From contig DUKS01000022.1 in assembly GCA_013329215.1 (NCBI GenBank), forward strand, positions 1 through 33,709: a DNA stretch of 33,709 bases, given 5' to 3'. Shown here in pieces: positions 21,312 through 29,358 of the stretch. The notes below the pieces were generated by a model. The model did not search any database. It saw only the letters and a list, made by a program, of their open reading frames with translations, and was not told where the DNA came from. The position numbers and the translations under genes are program-made. The first letter of the stretch is position 1, and the number at the start of each line of letters is the position of its first letter. The DNA is from Nanobdellota archaeon (GTDB lineage Archaea > Nanobdellota > Nanobdellia > SCGC-AAA011-G17 > GW2011-AR17).

Positions 21312-22211
21312 ATGGCAAAATTCACTGAAAACATTTTAATGAAGAACATTGCAATACTTCAAAGGCTTGCAAAAGGCAATGCAACTCTTGAAGAGCTTGC
21401 GGCAGAAGCAAAATGCACAGTCGGCGACTTGAGAGGGCCCTTACAGCTCCTTTGGGAGCAGAGGCTTGTGGCAGCAGATGATAGAAAATGTTATCTTATT
21501 TCTGCAAAAAAAGTTGAGGAAATACTAGCAATAGTTGCGCCATGGGCTTCTTATTTCAACGCCTCTTTTTATGAGATTGCAAAAGATACTGCAAGGATAA
21601 TAATTGAGAAGTCATGGGAAGAGGCTGAAGTGGAAGGAGTAATGCTTTTCGGCTCAACATTGAGAAGTAAAACTCCTAATGATATTGATTTGCTTGTTCT
21701 GCATTCGGGTTTGAGGCTAAAAGCTTATTCGCCTTATGAAAAGCCTGTGTTTGACAAGCCGGCCGGAACAGGCAATGGAAGGGACGCGGCGGCAGAAATT
21801 TTATTTAGGCTTGGATATAAAGAGACAGTTCTTGACAGAGTAGATGATGCAATAAAAAGAAGGATAGAGCCTCTTGGCCTAAACAGCCGCGATGGGCTTA
21901 ACAGCCTTTTTGATATCCAGGTAATGCACGCAGCGCTTCTTGGCGATACTAGAACAATAGAAGTTTTCGCAAGAAGATATGCCGTCTGGGGTTCTGAAGA
22001 AGAGAGACAGGTTGATTATCAACGTTGTTATCGTTCTGAGCTGGGAAAAGTTGCGGCTCAGAGGCGGGAAACAATCCAAAGCTGCAGGGACCCTACATTC
22101 TGGCGCACTATCCTTGCAAAAGGGAGGATTTACGATCCCGCTAAGCATGATTTTACAATACCAATAGAAGAGAAGTACTCTGGAGCATTGGCTTTGTTCC
22201 CTTCAGGGTAA
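21312..22211 (+). CDS. winged-helix plus nucleotidyltransferase-domain protein
   Basis: The N-terminal 65 residues look like a winged helix-turn-helix ([20 protein letters not shown]). It is followed by a pol-beta-type nucleotidyltransferase domain with [17 protein letters not shown], giving GS at 114-115 and catalytic aspartates at 124 and 126. The C-terminal 150 residues are unassigned. Proteins of this type include minimal nucleotidyltransferases that act in toxin-antitoxin pairs or tRNA/nucleotide modification. It sits two bases after the 121-aa gene. Confidence 0.75.
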   Translation: MAKFTENILMKNIAILQRLAKGNATLEELAAEAKCTVGDLRGPLQLLWEQRLVAADDRKCYLISAKKVEEILAIVAPWASYFNASFYEIAKDTARIIIEKSWEEAEVEGVMLFGSTLRSKTPNDIDLLVLHSGLRLKAYSPYEKPVFDKPAGTGNGRDAAAEILFRLGYKETVLDRVDDAIKRRIEPLGLNSRDGLNSLFDIQVMHAALLGDTRTIEVFARRYAVWGSEEERQVDYQRCYRSELGKVAAQRRETIQSCRDPTFWRTILAKGRIYDPAKHDFTIPIEEKYSGALALFPSG

Positions 22212-22222
22212 GGAGGAAGAAA

Positions 22223-22771
22223 ATGAAAGCAATATACATCTTTTTGGTTTTCGCTTTGGTTGCGTTAAGCGGATGTGCAAAGAATAACATTACAGGGGAG
22301 GATACAATGGACACTAAAATAATGCTTGAAACGAGCATGGGAAACATTAAGATACAATTGTTTGATGACAAGGTTCCTGTTACTGCAGGAAACTTCAAGA
22401 AGCTGGTTGAAGACGGCTATTACAACGGAATCATATTCCACCGTGTGATTGACGGCTTTATGATACAGGGTGGGGATCCGACAGGCACTGGAATGGGCGG
22501 GCCTGGATATGCAATAAACGACGAGTTTAATCCATCTTTAACACATTCAAAAGCAGGCATCCTGTCAATGGCAAATTCAGGCCCAAACACAGGCGGCTCG
22601 CAGTTCTTCATAACACTTGCAGCAACCCCGTGGCTTGACGGAAAGCATGCAATATTCGGTGAAGTGATTGAAGGAATGGATGTTCTTTCTGCAATCGGAA
22701 AGGTTCCGGTTGGAGCGCAGGACAGGCCGCGTACGGATGTTGTGATAAAGAAAGCGTATGTTGTGAAGTGA
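22223..22771 (+). CDS. cyclophilin-type peptidyl-prolyl isomerase, predicted lipoprotein
   Basis: This isomerase speeds cis-trans isomerisation of proline bonds. A signal peptide with a lipobox ends at ALSGC, so Cys15 would be lipid-anchored on the outside of the membrane. The cyclophilin domain shows [19 protein letters not shown] and [20 protein letters not shown], including the catalytic Arg of FHRV. At 182 aa it has one domain. The lspA gene at 29391 could process it. Confidence 0.93.
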   Translation: MKAIYIFLVFALVALSGCAKNNITGEDTMDTKIMLETSMGNIKIQLFDDKVPVTAGNFKKLVEDGYYNGIIFHRVIDGFMIQGGDPTGTGMGGPGYAINDEFNPSLTHSKAGILSMANSGPNTGGSQFFITLAATPWLDGKHAIFGEVIEGMDVLSAIGKVPVGAQDRPRTDVVIKKAYVVK

Positions 22772-22784
22772 AGGGGTAAACAAA

Positions 22785-23261
22785 ATGGTATATGAATGCA
22801 GTGAAAGGATGGAAACAGACTTGCAAAAGAAAGCAGTAAAGAAAGGATTATTCCAGATAGTGCAGGCAGTTGCGAGAGAATTGGGGGATTATACAACTGA
22901 TAGTATGATACTTCCCGGTACTAATGTTCCATCTCTTTGTACGGGATATTTTTTAATAAAAGCAGGGTTGAGGGCAGCTGTAGGATACAGGCAGCTCTAT
23001 GACAATAAATACGGGATTCTGGGGCATGTTAGTACGCATGTTTCTATAAATGTAAATGGCAAGGAAATGTTCCATGCATCAATAGACCAATCATCTATAG
23101 AACAGTATGTGCAAACATATGAACCCGGCGATTGGGAAAAACAGCTTCGGGGATTCTATGAGCAGGCGCTGCACATGAAATCTGCGAGAAAGGCAAGAAC
23201 AGAAGGTATAAGGCAGAGGATAAGGGCTGCAGGAAACAGAAGAAGCGCGAGCATCTGGTAA
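22785..23261 (+). CDS. transglutaminase-like cysteine protein (tentative)
   Basis: The pattern SLCTGYFLIKAGLRAAVGY followed by GHVSTHVSINVNGKEMFHAS and Asp101 resembles the transglutaminase/papain-like core, in which Cys52, His81 or His85 and Asp101 would form the triad. The length (158 aa) and a basic C-terminal tail (KSARKARTEGIRQRIRAAGN) are unusual. No signal peptide is visible. It lies 13 nt after the cyclophilin gene. The assignment rests on spacing of motif residues only. Confidence 0.6.
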   Translation: MVYECSERMETDLQKKAVKKGLFQIVQAVARELGDYTTDSMILPGTNVPSLCTGYFLIKAGLRAAVGYRQLYDNKYGILGHVSTHVSINVNGKEMFHASIDQSSIEQYVQTYEPGDWEKQLRGFYEQALHMKSARKARTEGIRQRIRAAGNRRSASIW

Positions 23262-23263
23262 TC

Positions 23264-23428
23264 TTATTTATTCATCCGCTTTGACAAATACGCGCAGACT
23301 GCGGCTGCCCCCAGGAATATCCATGTGAGAAGCATGCTCTTGCGTGCCATTAGGTTATAGAACCACATTATCAGAAATACAAGCCCGATAGTCGCGAATC
23401 CCATTGAAGCTGCTTTCTTTTTGTTCAT
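23264..23428 (-). CDS. small two-segment membrane protein (54 aa)
   Basis: This ORF is too short for the supplied track. It encodes 54 residues with a lysine-rich start (MNKKKAASMGFATIGLVFL), two hydrophobic segments of about 16-20 residues separated by NLMARKS, and a basic end SKRMNK. A TATA-like TTTTATAA lies only 4-12 nt before the first ATG, so Met9 (23404) may be the true start of a leaderless mRNA, giving 46 aa. Function unknown. Confidence 0.65.
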   Translation of the reverse strand: MNKKKAASMGFATIGLVFLIMWFYNLMARKSMLLTWIFLGAAAVCAYLSKRMNK

Positions 23429-23492
23429 GAGATTATAAAAGATAATTTGTGTTTAATAAGATTGCTATATGCAAAATCTGAAGAAAGACAAG

Positions 23493-23500
23493 ATATTTAA
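23493..23500 (+). promoter_or_regulatory. TATA box for the 54-aa charged protein
   Basis: ATATTTAA in GATATTTAAAC predicts a start near 23524, a 12-nt leader and GGGATGAT as ribosome-binding site before the ATG at 23536. Confidence 0.45.
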
Positions 23501-23535
23501 ACTTAAACGGCATACATAAACAAAGGGATGATAAA

Positions 23536-23700
23536 ATGAGAATATCTAATGAACAAAGAGAGGATCTTTTGAATGAAAAGAGGAGATTTGAAAGTGTCCT
23601 GCGGCAGGGTGACCGTAAGGTCAGGGGTGCCATGAAAGCCATAGAGGATTCCAGCAGGGAATTTGACAGGATTATGCTGAGAATAAGAAAAGCGCTTTAA
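23536..23700 (+). CDS. small charged protein (54 aa)
   Basis: Not in the supplied track. A 54-residue frame, rich in Arg and Glu and helical in pattern (RISNEQREDLLNEKRRFESV, then AIEDSSREFDRIMLRIRKAL). It has its own TATA box and ribosome-binding site, and no competing frame. No family recognised; a coiled-coil or nucleic-acid-associated small protein is possible. Confidence 0.6.
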   Translation: MRISNEQREDLLNEKRRFESVLRQGDRKVRGAMKAIEDSSREFDRIMLRIRKAL

Positions 23701-23730
23701 GAACAAATCCTAATTCTCCGCAACAGCAAA

Positions 23731-23738
23731 CATTATAA
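23731..23738 (+). promoter_or_regulatory. TATA box for the fused primase
   Basis: CATTATAA is centred about 30 nt before the ATG at 23765, consistent with a leader of a few nucleotides. Confidence 0.4.
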
Positions 23739-23764
23739 GCATCGCAGTTCTAACTTTCTCATAT

Positions 23765-25306
23765 ATGGAGCCCAATGAAATAGTCGCGTATTACTCCAGA
23801 AGGGACATACAGCGCGCGATATGGGAAACTGCAAAAGACAGGGAAATGGCTGTAAGGATTGGAGAGTCTTTTGCAAAAAGGCCCGACACTTTAGAGCTTC
23901 CGGGCGATGTTGCAGACTGGGCAAGGAACGGCGCAACCTCTTTTCACATTTCAGAGGAAAGGTGGTCAAACCCGCTGGACCTGAAGACAGGGCTTACCAA
24001 GAAGCAGCTTGACGAGCTCAGGATAGGCTGGGACCTGATCATTGATATTGACACCCCGTTTTGGGATTATGCAAAGCAGACTGCATATTATGTTGTTGAG
24101 GCGCTGAAATTCCACAATGTAACCTGCATTGGGGTGAAGTTCAGCGGCAACAAGGGATTTCACATTTCTGTGCCGTTTGAGGCGTTTCCTGATGAGGTAA
24201 ACGGGATACATATAAAGGATTGGTTTCCTGAATGTCCTAAATTTATAATTGAACATCTAAAGAATATGGTTAAGCCCTATCTCCTTGACAAAATGCTTAA
24301 AGATCCGGATATAATAATGAAAGCAACTGAAAAAGGAATTGTATTCTCTCAAGAGAAACTAACAAACCAAATAGACAATAAGAATGAGAGTAGGGGATTT
24401 GGCGGCATTGTTGATAGATATCATGCTGGGACTAATGTTCTTAATAATTCTGGAAGAAACTATCTTAATACGACACTTTCTGATATTGATCCATTTAAGA
24501 TATTAGAATTAGATATGGTGCTGATTTCAAGCAGGCACATGTTCCGCGCCCCTTACTCATTGCATGAAAAAGCAGGATTGGTCTCACTGCCAATAAATCC
24601 CGATGAAATACTGGATTTTGACAAGGCAAGGGCAAAGCCGTTTGCAGTAAAGCCCCTGCTAAAATTCATTGACAGGGAAGCTGCAAAAAAGAATGAGGCT
24701 GCGACACTTATCATACAGGCGTTTGACTGGGACAAGAAGGCAAAACGTGAAGGAAAGCAGGAAGACAAGCTGAAAATAACATCTGAGCAGAAAAAGGCGG
24801 CTGGCATTAATGATGAAAAGGTTGTTGTTAAGGAAGAAGCGTTCCCGCCATGCATGAAAAAGATTCTTGAAGGAAATATGGAAGACGGAAAAAAGCGCGC
24901 ATTATTCCTGTTATTGAAGTTCCTGATGTATGCAGGCTGGTCCTGGCCTGACATAGAAGAAAGGCTGAACAAGTGGAACAAAACGAATCCTGAGCCGATA
25001 CGCGAGAATTACCTTGCAGAGCAGATTTCGTGGCACAAGAAGCAGAAAACAGTTGTTCTGCCCCCGAACTGCGATAAGGCAGAGTATTATAAGGACCTGA
25101 AGTTCTGCTCTCCCATGCCCTTGTGCAGCAGAATACACAATCCTGTGAACTATGCAAAGATAATGGCAAAACGGCAGATTGAGATAGCTGCAAACCAGAA
25201 AGTGGAGCAGGAAAAGGCGGAGAGGCGCGCCAGCAGGATGAAAAAAGAGAATGCGCCCAGAAAGAAAGCACCAGCGCAGAAAACAGACGCTAAAAAATCA
25301 GAATAG
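23765..25306 (+). CDS. priS: fused DNA primase: PriS catalytic domain plus PriL C-terminal Fe-S domain
   Basis: This enzyme makes RNA primers for DNA replication. The N-terminal part is the archaeo-eukaryotic primase small subunit: metal-binding DID at residues 94-96 (LIIDIDTPFW), SGNKGFH at 127-133, and SSRHMFRAPYSLHEKAGL at 255-272. The C-terminal part from about 355 to 465 matches the large-subunit iron-sulfur domain, with four candidate ligands Cys363, Cys436, Cys448 and Cys454 and the MYAGWSWPDIEERLNKWN helix. A K/A/E-rich tail follows. The zinc motif of ordinary PriS is not visible. Such single-chain primases are described for Nanoarchaeum and relatives. Residues 155-255 are encoded by noticeably more AT-rich DNA than both flanks. 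Confidence 0.9.
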   Translation: MEPNEIVAYYSRRDIQRAIWETAKDREMAVRIGESFAKRPDTLELPGDVADWARNGATSFHISEERWSNPLDLKTGLTKKQLDELRIGWDLIIDIDTPFWDYAKQTAYYVVEALKFHNVTCIGVKFSGNKGFHISVPFEAFPDEVNGIHIKDWFPECPKFIIEHLKNMVKPYLLDKMLKDPDIIMKATEKGIVFSQEKLTNQIDNKNESRGFGGIVDRYHAGTNVLNNSGRNYLNTTLSDIDPFKILELDMVLISSRHMFRAPYSLHEKAGLVSLPINPDEILDFDKARAKPFAVKPLLKFIDREAAKKNEAATLIIQAFDWDKKAKREGKQEDKLKITSEQKKAAGINDEKVVVKEEAFPPCMKKILEGNMEDGKKRALFLLLKFLMYAGWSWPDIEERLNKWNKTNPEPIRENYLAEQISWHKKQKTVVLPPNCDKAEYYKDLKFCSPMPLCSRIHNPVNYAKIMAKRQIEIAANQKVEQEKAERRASRMKKENAPRKKAPAQKTDAKKSE

Positions 25307-25314
25307 CCAGAGCC

Positions 25315-26166
25315 TTATACCTTTAGGATTATACTGCCTGCAATTATTATTACGACTGCAATTATCTTTTGCCACATATGTTCTCTTTCTTTCATAAATA
25401 TTACTCCCCCTATCACAGTCAATAGCATTGTAAGCTGCAATAGCGGATAAACTATCGTAACATCTGCCAATGTGAATGCCTTCAGCGTAAAATAATAAGC
25501 TGTTAGGGCCAAGGCTATTCCGGCTAAAGCAGACTTCCATTTGGTTTTTAACAAATGCCTGACATGTTGCGTTCTTTTGGATAGGAAGAATAACAAAATT
25601 ATGCTTGGAAAGAAATACACCAGAAAGCCGTAAGTCTCCAAATTGAACCAATTTAGCGCGGCTTTGTCTGCGATAGACACCAATGCGCTAAGCAAGGCTG
25701 CAAAAAATGTCCATTTAACGCCTTTGTCAGAAAGCCTGCCGAAACGCCTTTCCGGATGATAAATCAATAAGGTTATTCCTAAAAAGATTACTATCGTGCC
25801 GATTATGCGGCCTGCCGAGACAGCCTCCCTTAAAAAAAGGATGCCTAATATCAATGTGATAATTGTTTTTGACTGGCTCAATGGCTCACGTATAGAGACA
25901 TCTGTTGTTTTATAAGAGATTAAGCTTGAAACAGCAATGATTGTCCAAAGTATGGATGCAATGCCCAATACAATCCATGCCATCGGCTCTTTTGGCAGGC
26001 TGAAACTCTTTAATGCCAAAAGAAAAAATATTACTGCTGATACTATGTTTGTTATTAATGCGAATGCATAAGGCTCTGTCTCTTTTAAGACATATTTATG
26101 TATCAGCTTGCTTCCTGTGCCTGCAATGATTGCAAGCGCCACAAACAAAAGCATGTTATCCAGCAT
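25315..26166 (-). CDS. EamA/DMT-family transporter
   Basis: A 283-aa integral membrane protein with about ten hydrophobic segments arranged as two EamA repeats, the first ending near VIFLGITLLIYHP and the second at VVIIIAGSIILKV. Members of the drug/metabolite transporter superfamily move amino acids, nucleotide sugars or other metabolites; the substrate cannot be read from the sequence. Codon use is more AT-rich than in the ribosomal genes. It is convergent with the primase gene, with an 8-bp gap. Confidence 0.88.
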   Translation of the reverse strand: MLDNMLLFVALAIIAGTGSKLIHKYVLKETEPYAFALITNIVSAVIFFLLALKSFSLPKEPMAWIVLGIASILWTIIAVSSLISYKTTDVSIREPLSQSKTIITLILGILFLREAVSAGRIIGTIVIFLGITLLIYHPERRFGRLSDKGVKWTFFAALLSALVSIADKAALNWFNLETYGFLVYFFPSIILLFFLSKRTQHVRHLLKTKWKSALAGIALALTAYYFTLKAFTLADVTIVYPLLQLTMLLTVIGGVIFMKEREHMWQKIIAVVIIIAGSIILKV

Positions 26167-26223
26167 GATATTCTATCAGTTTCCTGCTGTTTTAATACCT
26201 TTCTAAAAAGAAATGAAAGCCAA

Positions 26224-26349
26224 TAGGGGCAAATCCCCTATAACCCCTTCTTTATCCGTTTTGTGGCATCGAACGCAGTGAGAATGCCACTCTGATGATC
26301 AAACAATCGAAAATCACAGATTTTCGGTGTGCCGAGAACAGCGGTTCTC
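26224..26349 (-). other. hairpin cluster downstream of the coiled-coil gene
   Basis: Four inverted repeats lie in 126 bp: 26224-26240 (TAGGGG/CCCCTA), 26263-26290 (GTGGCAT/ATGCCAC), 26308-26326 (CGAAAATC-ACA-GATTTTCG) and 26334-26349 (GAGAAC/GTTCTC). They follow the stop of the 967-aa gene on the minus strand and may act as its 3' end or terminator region. No T-rich tract typical of archaeal termination follows them. Confidence 0.5.
26238..26258 (-). repeat. direct repeat of the 3' end of the coiled-coil gene
   Basis: CGGATAAAGAAGGGGTTATAG matches the last 21 bases of the 967-aa gene (26371-26391) at 18 of 21 positions, including the stop codon and the encoded RIKKGL. It lies 112 bp further on in a different frame, with the hairpin segment between the copies. 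Confidence 0.6.
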
Positions 26350-26370
26350 AAGCACTGTCTGCAGTTTGCG

Positions 26371-29259
26371 CTATAGCCCTTTCTTTATCCTTTCAAGCTC
26401 CAGCATCAGCTTTAGCTCTTCCTGCTCTATTGGCGAAAGCGCTTTCTTCTTTTCTGCTTTCGCTTTCTTCACCATGCTTTCACGCAGCCTTCTTGCCTCC
26501 ACTTCGCGCTTCACAATCTCCGCCTCGCGTGCAAGCTTTGCCTTCATGTCCTCTTTTGCAACGGGCTTTGCAGCCTGCTTATCCATTGATGCAATCATGC
26601 CCTTAAGCTGGTCTTCCAGGTTTTCAAGCGCTGCAGCGCTGCTTCCCTTCATTGACTTTTGCCACTGCTTTTCTTTCTCAGCCCGCAGTTTCTCTGATTC
26701 TTTTCTCCTCGCCTCAAGCTCTTTCCTTCTCTTATCTTCCTCTTTTTCGAGCTCAGCCTCTTCGTTCTGCCTTCTGAGCTCTTCCCTTCTGAAATGCTCT
26801 TCAACCTCTTTCCTGAGCTTCTTTTCCTCAATCCTTTTTTCCTTATCCTCTTTCTTTTCAATCTCTTTTGCTTTCTTCCTGAACTCAAGGTCAAACTTCT
26901 CAAGCTCCCTCAGGACTTCGGATTTCTCCCTTCTTGCAGCTGCCTTATCCCTCTTCTGCTTTAGCAGCTCTTCTCTCAGCACCTTTTCAGTCTCTTCCTG
27001 CTTAAGCCTTTCCTGCTCTTTTATTGCCCTGTCAAGCTCTTCTGCCTCTTGCAGTGCCTTCAGCCTTTCGCCTCTCTTTGCAGCTGTCTCATGCATCCTC
27101 TTTCTCTTGCCTGCCCATGACAGCAGCTCCTCTTCTTCCCTGGCCAATTCTTCCTGCTCTTTGATGTAAGAATCAATCTTTTCAGCTTCTTTTATCGCCT
27201 CAAGCCTTTGCCTTCTCTTTTCAGCAAGTGCCTGCCTCTTCTTCCTTTCGTCTGCCCACTCAAGCAGCTCATCTTCCTCTTTTGCAAGCTCATCCTGCTC
27301 TTTGAAATATGCGTCAATCTGCTCAGCTTCCTTCAGCGCTTCCAGCCTGTCTTTTCTTCTTGCTGCATAACCCTGCCTCTTCTTTCTCTCTTCCTCAAGC
27401 TTCAGCAGCTCTTCCTCTTCCCTTGCAAGCTCTTCTTCCTCTTCGAGTTGATGCTGTATCTCGCCGAGAATCTGTGTTGCCTCCCCCCTGACTTCCTCTT
27501 TTTCCTTTTCTTTCTCTGCTTGCTGCTGTTCCCTCTGCTTTATCTCCTGCTCCTCTTCTGCCTTCTTTCTTTCAATTTCTTTCTTTGCAACATCAGCGGC
27601 ATTGTAAAGGGCTTCAACTTTCGGGCCTATTGTTTTTTGCTCTTCTTCTGACAGGTTGACAAAGTCAAGCTTGACTGCTTCGTACAATGCATCAAACCCG
27701 TCAAAATCGCAGCTTGCCACAAGGTTCCAGCCGTTTGTTATCTTCTCGTTCAGCTTGCCTGCATAATCCACTTTTTGTATTCCAGGCGCAGACTCAAGCA
27801 GTTTGCCTATCTCGTCTATCGCTATCTTCCCTTCGCCTGACGGCTTTGGTATCTTTATTTCAGTGGTTGGTATGGGCTTCCTGAACATGCTCTTTATGAA
27901 GCCGAACCTTTCAGTTATCGGCTTTAATGAAGGTTCTTTCAGCTCGACTTTCTTTTCAGCCTTTGGCTTTAGCATCTTCTTTGCTTTCTTCTCGCTTATC
28001 TCTTCAGGCCTGAACACTTTCAGCAGCTTGTCAAACAGCGGCTTGATTTTTGGCAGCTCTTCAGCAGCGGCCTTTACTTTTGCTTCAGGCGCCTTTGTCG
28101 CTGGCGCTCCAAGCCTCCCCTCGCCTCGCTCGGAAGGTTTCACAGCCCCTTTTTCAGGCTTCTTTGCCGCTTTCTTCCCCGCATTTGGCATTGTGAATGA
28201 ATTCTTCAGCCTTACAAGCCATGGCTCCCTTCTCGGCATTGTCTTGAGCCTCTGCAGCTCTTTCACAAAGTACTCAAGCTCTTTCCTGCTCTTCTCGCCG
28301 TAAACGCTTGAGAATATTGCCTTGTTTGCATTATTGTAAAACGCCACAAGCTGCGGGTAAACAGTTGCCTTTTCATTCGGAGAAAGGTTGACATACATTT
28401 CCAGTATGCGGTTGTATGTCTTCTTCATTGAGCTTACGTTTCTGTTCAGTATTTCCTGCTCATCCTCAAGCAGCGATTCAATCTGCTGCTTCCTGTTCTC
28501 ATGCTTCAGGAAATCAACATACTGCCTTACGTTTGCAACTATCCTCTTGTCCTGCTCTGCAAGCCTTTCAATAACACCTCTTGCAACCCTCTTCGGCTTC
28601 CATCCCGCCTCAACGTGCCTGTGTGCTATTGCCCTGAACTCTTTCAGCAGCGCCTCAATCTCTTTCTTTGACGGCTTCTTGCCGCTGTACTTTATCTCTG
28701 AAATCTTCTGCGCAAAATCAACAAGGTTCTTTTTCTTCTTTTTCAGGACCTCGACCATCTCGTCTTCTGTGAATGCATAATGCATGTTAAGAAGAGCTGC
28801 AAAAAAATCGCGTATCAGCCCTGTAAGGCTCCTGAAGACTTCATCATCATCCTTTGACTTCTCGAGCTGCTTTTCAAGCGCCGCAATCTTGTCAGGGAAC
28901 TGCGAAAGGTCCCTTTTTGCCTCAGGCACTTCCTCTGCTGCTTTCTTTTCTTCGCCTTCCTTTTCCTCTTCTTCCTGCTTTTCCTTAAGCTTTTCCCTGA
29001 GTTTTCTTATGCCCGCGAACGGCCCGAACTCGGATATGAACCTGCCAAGGTTGAAGAAAAAAAGCGAAACGCCTTTGAAGTGCCTGAATACCCATCTTGC
29101 TATCATTAACACCCAAACCAGCGCTATAAGCAGGAGAGGTATGAAAATGAATGCAGGGTATGATTTGCTGCCTATGTTCACTTCAAGCGCATAAGCACTT
29201 TTTGAGGCTAAAGCAAATATCAAGCCAAATAGCAAAATCCCTCTTTTTTCTATTCTCAT
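26371..29259 (-). CDS. membrane-anchored long coiled-coil protein with internal repeats
   Basis: The ORF is 967 aa from ATG 29274; I favour Met6 at 29259 (MRIEKRGILLFG, 962 aa) because GGAGTG precedes it. Numbering here follows the 967-aa frame. Residues 12-30 look like a signal peptide or first membrane segment and 41-60 are a clear membrane segment. A charged, mostly helical part follows. A motif of about 35 residues occurs twice, YNRILEMYVNLSPNEKATVY at 287-306 and YEAVKLDFVNLSEEEQKTIG at 531-550. Residues 613-801 consist of about four tandem 47-residue repeats, each with ELA.EE.ELL, ERKKRQ-like and LEA..EAE.ID segments. The rest is E/K/R coiled coil to the end. The architecture suggests a structural scaffold at the membrane; no enzyme domain is seen. 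Confidence 0.8.
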   Translation of the reverse strand: MRIEKRGILLFGLIFALASKSAYALEVNIGSKSYPAFIFIPLLLIALVWVLMIARWVFRHFKGVSLFFFNLGRFISEFGPFAGIRKLREKLKEKQEEEEKEGEEKKAAEEVPEAKRDLSQFPDKIAALEKQLEKSKDDDEVFRSLTGLIRDFFAALLNMHYAFTEDEMVEVLKKKKKNLVDFAQKISEIKYSGKKPSKKEIEALLKEFRAIAHRHVEAGWKPKRVARGVIERLAEQDKRIVANVRQYVDFLKHENRKQQIESLLEDEQEILNRNVSSMKKTYNRILEMYVNLSPNEKATVYPQLVAFYNNANKAIFSSVYGEKSRKELEYFVKELQRLKTMPRREPWLVRLKNSFTMPNAGKKAAKKPEKGAVKPSERGEGRLGAPATKAPEAKVKAAAEELPKIKPLFDKLLKVFRPEEISEKKAKKMLKPKAEKKVELKEPSLKPITERFGFIKSMFRKPIPTTEIKIPKPSGEGKIAIDEIGKLLESAPGIQKVDYAGKLNEKITNGWNLVASCDFDGFDALYEAVKLDFVNLSEEEQKTIGPKVEALYNAADVAKKEIERKKAEEEQEIKQREQQQAEKEKEKEEVRGEATQILGEIQHQLEEEEELAREEEELLKLEEERKKRQGYAARRKDRLEALKEAEQIDAYFKEQDELAKEEDELLEWADERKKRQALAEKRRQRLEAIKEAEKIDSYIKEQEELAREEEELLSWAGKRKRMHETAAKRGERLKALQEAEELDRAIKEQERLKQEETEKVLREELLKQKRDKAAARREKSEVLRELEKFDLEFRKKAKEIEKKEDKEKRIEEKKLRKEVEEHFRREELRRQNEEAELEKEEDKRRKELEARRKESEKLRAEKEKQWQKSMKGSSAAALENLEDQLKGMIASMDKQAAKPVAKEDMKAKLAREAEIVKREVEARRLRESMVKKAKAEKKKALSPIEQEELKLMLELERIKKGL

Positions 29260-29308
29260 TCCGTAGCACTCCATTCGGAACTTCCCTTCACTAATGCTCG
29301 GGAAGCAT
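29253..29308 (-). repeat. third copy of the leader insert, before the coiled-coil gene
   Basis: On the minus strand GAGCATTAGTGAAGGGAA, then TTCCGAATGGAGTG and GGAATGAGAATA align with the inserts at 8971 and 11309 (GAGCAtAGCGAAGGGAA, TTCGAATGA, GGGAGTG, ATGAGAATG). As in those copies it starts ATGnTT and GAGCA, but the mini-ORF here is only five codons (MLPEH). It lies between the divergent lspA and the coiled-coil gene. Confidence 0.6.
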
Positions 29309-29311
29309 GCA

Positions 29312-29319
29312 GTTTATAT
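29312..29319 (-). promoter_or_regulatory. TATA box for the coiled-coil gene
   Basis: ATATAAAC on the minus strand predicts a transcript start near 29290, inside the repeat, and a leader of 16-31 nt depending on the ATG used. Confidence 0.45.
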
Positions 29320-29358
29320 GGCTCTTTTGGTATAAAAATGCTTCTGTGCATGCCAGAA

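Noticed and set aside
26327-28303. Long plus-strand ORFs rich in Ser, Phe and Leu
   Set aside because: They are the antisense shadow of the E/K-rich coiled-coil gene; the same holds for the S/F/L-rich minus-strand ORFs over the lysine-rich ribosomal tails.
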